In this document: positions 59,280-64,000 of the stretch, piece by piece
Layout of the letters: every line of letters starts with the position of its first letter
Numbering within the stretch: the stretch's first letter is position 1
Origin: Girardinichthys multiradiatus
Lineage: Eukaryota > Chordata > Actinopteri > Cyprinodontiformes > Goodeidae
Direction of reading: 5' to 3'
Length of the DNA: 64,000 nt
Assembly: GCF_021462225.1 (NCBI RefSeq)
Contig: NC_061805.1
Span: forward strand, 686,001-750,000
The notes under the pieces: model-generated
Databases searched by the model: none
What the model saw: only the letters and a program-made list of their open reading frames with translations
Told to the model about the DNA's origin: nothing
Translations under genes and position numbers: made by a program

Positions 59280-60900
59280 AGGAAGTGTAATGTTGAATGA
59301 GACAGGAATAGAGCAGATCAGGAATTGGGGAAGTGAGAGCTGTAGCTTACAGCACATGGCTGATGACTGAGGCGGGGGCGCAGGTCAAAGAAGAGGCCAG
59401 CAGACATCTCAGGACTGAGGTGATGATGGCATGTCTGATATGGACACGACTTAGGAAATTCTAGAAAAAGAAGATCACCTTATGTCATGGGTGACCAATG
59501 GGACAGCCATGGCAACAACCACTGGCCAATGAGCACAAAGAGTTTGGTGGAAATGCTCTATAAAATGGGCAAGAATAGAGGAACTAATTGGTTGTTTCCT
59601 CGCAGAAGGCCAGCGAACAAGATCGGAGAGATGCTACAGATGAATCAGAGGACCGGAGACACAGCCCAACTGATCAACTGCATTAAAAAGAGGATCAACC
59701 CGTTTGCCTTAGAAGGACTGTGCCTCAAGATTAAGAATCTGATTTCATCTAAAGCCTTTTTATCCAGACAACAGAAGTGAACTTGATCGGTGAACAGCTG
59801 ATTGCTCTAAGTTTCAGGCTTCTGGAAGTCCTGAATCAACCTCATTTATGTCTCCGGGTTTCCTTCAACTCCTCAGCCTCTGGAAACTACTGTCTTCAGA
59901 GACATATAACAACAAAGATCCTGTTTAACCATCAAAGCCTGGAGCATCAGTGCCTGCCACTTAAAGGAAGAAAACTGAAGATTAAGTCGTATTCCCTTCA
60001 AGAAACCACTCGTTGTTACCAGAAGAATTCTTCTCCATCAGATGCATGGATGAGCCTCTGTCTTCAAAGCCTCTCCAACCTCATTAGTTTCAGCATCAGG
60101 GTAAGACAGGTTGAATTGATTGATTTATTTCTATTATTGAAATTATTACATGTTGCCGAATTGAAGCTGTTACTGACCCCTACATAAGTGTTACTAATTA
60201 AAGAAAGCATATAAAATTCTAGTTAAATCGTGGACATTCAATTAATTGAGTCACCTTATTTTTGGTTTTTCATTGGTGGTAAAAAGTCTTGTTGCCTGGT
60301 ACAAATAAATTTTAGAAGGTTTTTATAGGTTGGCTTAGCCAAGTTTGTTAAAACAGCGCCCTTGGGGCTCGTGCTGAGCCACTAAAATTAACCCAGCCCA
60401 TATACCAAGAGCCAGTTGTAAAATTATGGAGTGAGCAGCCGTGAACAAAAGTGACTGTTGAAAGTGTGGATGACTGCTGTGGGCTACTCAGTCCTCCAGA
60501 CCTCCAGTTGAAGAAGGGCGAGACTTTTGTATGAATGCTGTCAGAGGCTAAGTGAGTCATTTCCCAACACCCACTTAAACAGAACTTTCAGTAAACCTGC
60601 TTAGTAAGACCTTTCAGGTTTAGGGAAGTCCGGACCCGTTGGATGGAGAGCTGGATTGAGCGATCCCTTTAGACATAGGGAAGTAGAAGGGAGGGGTTAG
60701 CTCATCGGACATTGAAAATAGGCACTGAATTGGTGTATTAGCTACTAAAATATATCAGAACTAAATGCTACCTTTAAGTAAAAACATAAGGCTAGCGTTA
60801 TCTTGTAATTTTAGCGTCAGGCATCAACCTTTTTTTGAATAGAAATATTTTATATGTCAGTATATTGGGGTTTGTAACCAGTTAACTAATATTGCTTATG
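59280..60900 (+). repeat. Candidate endogenous-retrovirus LTR and leader in the Harbinger intron
   Basis: CCAAT at 59525 and TATAAAAT at 59559 form a promoter-like pair, and AATAAA lies at 60303. About 45 bases later ACAGCGCCCTTGGGGCTCG (60352-60370) resembles a tRNA-Lys primer-binding site: it keeps the GCGCCC and GGGGCTCG blocks but lacks the leading TGG and three central bases. The spacing fits a long U3-R-U5 followed by a leader, as in foamy-like or related retroviruses. No gag or pol was seen, and the left boundary is not fixed. Confidence 0.35.
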
Positions 60901-61297
60901 ATTCACATTAGATGAGACCGATGTTGATTCAGAAGATACCCCTGGTACTAATGATACATCCAAGGATTCATGTGAGTAAAACGTTTTTTATAATCTACAA
61001 TGAAGTATAGGGTAGTTGTAATGTGCTTTTATGTGTGGGCGAGTGTGGGTGTTTGTACTTCAAAGCATATTTTTATTTGTAACATCTTATAGATTGCTTT
61101 TTAAGTCAAGTTTTAACTAGTACATGTTCCGCTTTCCCCTTTTCATTTAATTACAACTTCCTTTGATGATGAGCCAACCGCACATGCTGAAATCCCTTGA
61201 TCCTCCAAACGAGGAACAGGACACAGAAAGACCCACACTTCAAGCTCAACGCAGGTGGAGGAACTCAAGAAGCCGAAGATCATCTCTTCAGAGTTTA

Positions 61298-62923
61298 CAG
61301 TGCCTTGCGAAAGTACTCGGCCACCTTGAACTGGTCAACCTCTTGCCACATTTCAGGCTTCAAACATAAAGATATAAAATTCTAATTTTCTGTGAAGAAT
61401 CAACAAGTGGGACACAATCGTGAAGTGGAATGAAATGTATTGGATGTGTCAAACTTGTTTAACAAATAAAAAACTGAAAAGTGGGGCGTGTAATATTATT
61501 CGGCCCCGTTGCATTAATACTTTGTAGCGCCACCCTTTGCTGCATTTACAGCTGCAAGTCTCTTGGGGTTTGTCTCTATCGGTTTTGCACATCGAGAGAC
61601 TGAAATTCTTGCCCATTCTTTTTTGCAAAACAGCTGGAGCTCATTGAGGTTGGATGGAGAGCGTTTGTGAACAGCAGTCTTCAGCTCTTTCCACAGAGTC
61701 TCGAATGGATTCAGGTCTGCACTTTGACTTGGCCATTCCAACACCTGGATACGTTTATTTGTGAACCATTCTATTGTAGATTTGGCTTTATGTTTTGGAT
61801 CATTTCCTTGTTGGAAGATAAATCTCCGTCCCAGTCTCAGGTCTCTTGCAGACTCCAACAGGTTTTCTTCCAGAATGGTCCTGTATTTGGCCCCATCCAT
61901 CTTCCCATTAATTTTGACCATCTTCTCTGTCCCTGCTGACGAAAAGCAGGCCCAAACCATGATGCTGCCACCACCATGTTTGACAGTGGGGATGGTGTGT
62001 TCAGGGCAATGAGCTGTGTTTCTTTTACGCTAAACATATCGTTTTGCATTGTGGCCAAACAGTTTGATTTTGGTTTCGTCTGACCAGAGCACCTTCTTCC
62101 ACATGTTTGGTGTGTCTCCCAGGTGGCTTGTGGCAAACTTTAAACAAGACTTTTTATGGATATCTTTGAGAAATGGCTTTCTTCTTGCCACTCTTCCATA
62201 AAGGCCAGATTTGTGCAGTGTACGACTGATTGTTGTCCTATGGACAGATTCTCCCACCTCAGCTGTAGATCTCTGCAGTTCATTCAGAGTGATCATGGGC
62301 CTCTTGGCTGCATCTCTGATCAGTCTTCTCCTTGTTCGAGATTAAAGTTTAGAGGGACGGCCGGGTCTTGGTAGATTTGCAGTGGTCTGATACTCCTTCC
62401 ATTTCAATATGATTGCTTGCACAGTGCTCCTTGGGATGTTTAAAGCTTGGGAAATCTTTTTGTATCCAAATCTGGCTTTAAACTTCTCCCCAACAGTATC
62501 TCGGATCTGCCTGGTGTGTTCCTTGGTCTTCATGATGCTCTCTGCTCTTTGAACAGAACCCTGAGACTATCACAGAGCAGGTGCATTTATATGGAGTCTT
62601 GATTACACACAGGTGGATCCTATTTATCATCATCAGTCATTTGGGACAACATTGGATCATTCAGAGATCCTCACTGAACATCTGGAGTGAGTTTGCTGCA
62701 CTGAAAGTAAAGGGGCCAAATAATATTGCCCACCCCATTTTCCAGTTTTTCATTTGTAAAAACGTTTGACACATCCAATAAATGTCATTCCACTTCACGA
62801 TTGTGTCCCACTTGTTGTTGATTCTTCACAAAAAATTTAAATTTTATATCTTTATGTTTGAAGCCTGAAATGTGGCAAGAGGTTGACCAGTTCAAGGGGG
62901 CCCAGTACTTTTGCAAGGCACTG
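61298..62923 (-). mobile_element. Tc1-type DNA transposon (copy D), nearly full length
   Basis: The ends CAGTGCCTTGCGAAAGTACT and, reverse-complemented at the right, CAGTGCCTTGCAAAAGTACT begin terminal inverted repeats of about 200 bases. TA precedes the left end; the right flank is TT, a changed TA. It lies in exon 3 of the Harbinger MYB gene. The transposase is on the minus strand. Confidence 0.93.
61514..62533 (-). pseudogene. Tc1 transposase with catalytic Asp replaced by Gly
   Basis: Three minus-strand pieces make up the gene: the paired DNA-binding domain (62342-62533; KISQALNIPRSTVQAI), the linker and first catalytic Asp (62030-62296; VLWSDETKIKLFG), and the core end (61514-61960). 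In the last piece the second catalytic Asp is Gly (IFQQGNDPKH). It sits exactly 35 positions before the Glu of LNPFETLW, so this is the DD34E site and not a misalignment. Stops or frameshifts separate the pieces. The element could not move itself. Confidence 0.92.
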
Positions 62924-62980
62924 TTGTTAGGGAGCAGACAAGACAGGATGATGCTGTACTGAACACAATTAGCCAGATTC

Positions 62981-63369
62981 TTAGTCGTTCCTGCCTCAAG
63001 TGGAGGAGTTTAAGTATCTCGGGGTCTTGTTCACGAGTGAGGGAAGAATGAAGCGGGAGATTGACAGATGGATCGGTGCGGCTGCCACAGTAATGGGGCG
63101 CTGTGCCGGTCCGTTGTGGTGAAGAGAGAGCTGAGCCGAAAAGCGAAGCTCTCGATTTACCAGTCGGTCTACGTTCCTACCCTCAGCTATGGCCATGAAC
63201 TTTGGGACTATGTCTCTTGGCTGGCCTGGGAACGCCTTGGGCTCCCCCCAGAGGAGCTGGAGGAGGTGTCTGGGGAGAGGGACGTCTGGGCGTCTCTGCT
63301 GAGTCTGCTGCCCCCGCGACCCGGTCCCGGATAAAGCAGAAGACGACGACCGAAGACTTTAGTCGTTCC
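62981..63369 (+). mobile_element. Rex/RTE-like LINE fragment with 11-bp target duplication and internal deletion
   Basis: The insert (62992-63358) is flanked by TTAGTCGTTCC at 62981-62991 and 63359-63369. It matches 5375-5990 of the larger copy but lacks the part corresponding to about 5591-5860: GAACTTTGGG joins directly to ACTATGTCTC. Removing one duplication and the insert restores an uninterrupted reading across the host exon. Confidence 0.93.
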
Positions 63370-63669
63370 ATCAAATGTTTTGAAAAGACGACAGAGGCAG
63401 CTAAGTGCCATGCAAATGCTTTTGAGGCTATTGCGGGAATTCAGCAACCCATCGTGTCACGCATGCATCACCAACCTCCTTACTAACCACAACATCCAAC
63501 CACATATCAACCACAACAACCTCCACACACTTCATACGCTCAGCCGCACCGCCATCACCTCACTCAACCACTGCAACCTCCATACCACCATCAACAATCT
63601 GGATATGAGTCCGAGCCTCAGTCAGCTATCTCTTCCCCAAGCCCCTCATCCTCTTACCATACTTTGTAG

Positions 63670-64000
63670 GTTGTAATTATACATTTTATTCCATTCTCAG
63701 TTCCTATTTCTGGGTAATAGCGCTTTAAGTAAATTTTATGTTACACAGCACAGTTACACACCTTATTCAAAGATGGTTTGTTCAGTTTAATACTATCTTG
63801 CCTTATTTATTTATGTTGTCTTATTGAGGAAATGAAACAAAATGTTGGAGATATAACTTTTATTTTGTTCAAGAACCTGAAATAAAGGTATTAAAAGTAA
63901 CCATTTTGGTATTTTTTTTGTTTTTGTTTGAAAGTGTTTCTTTTAGGCAGGTGGGTAACCTAACAGATGATTCAACAGCTGCACCATCAGGTTCATCTTG
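63670..64000. other. Harbinger 3' region, possible end of a convergent gene
   Basis: After the MYB-like gene stop the sequence is AT-rich. From the window edge to 63869 the minus strand is open for 43 codons (QDEPDGAAVESSVRLPTCLK), which could be the end of a convergent gene such as the transposase. It is too short to identify. Confidence 0.25.

Larger units (their letters stand above)
58382..63669 (+). pseudogene. Harbinger MYB/SANT-like DNA-binding protein, spliced, multiply disrupted
   Basis: Exon 1 (58382-58740) starts MMVRHVWCHQETEYFLNL, shifts frame near 58440, and continues with the trihelix motif (YQDLEAAMKEAGF, KPWQILRSKWITLKQKY, FSHMDQILGHR). TAA stops lie at about 58638 and 58737. 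It ends at G|GTGAG. Exon 2 (60912-60971) is flanked by AG and GT and joins in phase (DETDVDSEDTPG). Exon 3 begins near 61160 (DDEPTAHAEI) with an uncertain acceptor. It is split by a Tc1 (61298-62923) and by a LINE (62992-63358), and ends at a TAG at 63667-63669 after a His/Pro/Gln-rich tail containing one more stop. In Harbinger elements this protein binds the transposon ends and helps carry the transposase to the nucleus. Confidence 0.75.
58112..64000 (+). mobile_element. PIF/Harbinger-like DNA transposon, extends past the window end
   Basis: The left end carries GTGTTTCCATTG (58117-58128), which recurs as its perfect inverse CAATGGAAACAC at 58281-58292, a subterminal arrangement seen in fish Harbinger elements. 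A spliced MYB/SANT-like gene follows. The transposase gene and right end must lie outside the window, or partly at 63869-64000 on the minus strand. Three later insertions lie within it. Confidence 0.7.

Overview
This window is nuclear DNA from a teleost fish. It holds one intact host gene, the LIM-homeobox gene isl1, and a dense, repeatedly nested set of transposable elements. The fish assignment rests on the elements: several Tc1-type transposons with long terminal repeats, Tf1/sushi-like chromodomain Ty3/Gypsy elements, Rex/RTE-like and L2/CR1-like LINEs, a tRNA-headed SINE with a GGATG-type tail, and a Harbinger transposon with a MYB-like gene. It also rests on the compact gene structure. 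The species cannot be read from the sequence.

Layout. Positions 1-3.4 kb hold a candidate LTR repeat, a Tc1 transposon with a frameshifted DD34E transposase, and the Gypsy integrase fragment into which it jumped. At 4.8-6.0 kb is a 5'-truncated Rex/RTE-like LINE. From 6 to 16 kb there is mostly old unassigned sequence with SINE, Tc1 and hAT-like relics. The isl1 coding region runs from 16,409 to 20,548 in six exons that splice cleanly into 349 codons (LIM1, LIM2, homeodomain, Lhx3-binding segment). About 11 kb of sparse flank follows (20.5-31.6 kb), containing an inverted copy of the repeat found at the window start.

From 31.6 kb on the window is almost solid mobile DNA. There is a SINE split by a 223-bp solo LTR (31.6-32.1 kb) and a Gypsy element with two LTRs that has lost its integrase core (32.75-37.5 kb). 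An L2/CR1-like LINE with a long open reverse transcriptase abuts it (37.5-39.8 kb), followed by a second L2-like LINE on the minus strand (39.9-41.8 kb). A GC-rich repeat is split by an unclassified insertion that contains a MITE (42-46.4 kb). A Tc1 derivative is split by a non-autonomous LTR element (47.0-50.6 kb), and a Tc1 MITE follows (51.0-51.5 kb). A minus-strand Gypsy element is split by a LINE tail (53.0-56.4 kb), and a perfect solo LTR sits at 57.0-57.8 kb. The end of the window is a decayed Harbinger transposon (58.1 kb to the edge). Its spliced MYB/SANT-like gene has been hit by a retrovirus-like LTR (intron), a Tc1 (exon) and a Rex/RTE-like LINE (exon).

None of the element genes look functional as a set. 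Most have stops, frameshifts, lost domains or changed catalytic residues. The most informative signals are the order of nesting, several clean target-site duplications, and a shared design in which the gag start codon lies inside the last six bases of the LTR. I did not find a convincing new host system. The best candidates for follow-up are the layered Harbinger gene, the non-autonomous LTR element with a 45-bp repeat array, and the retrovirus-like LTR with a tRNA-Lys-like primer site.
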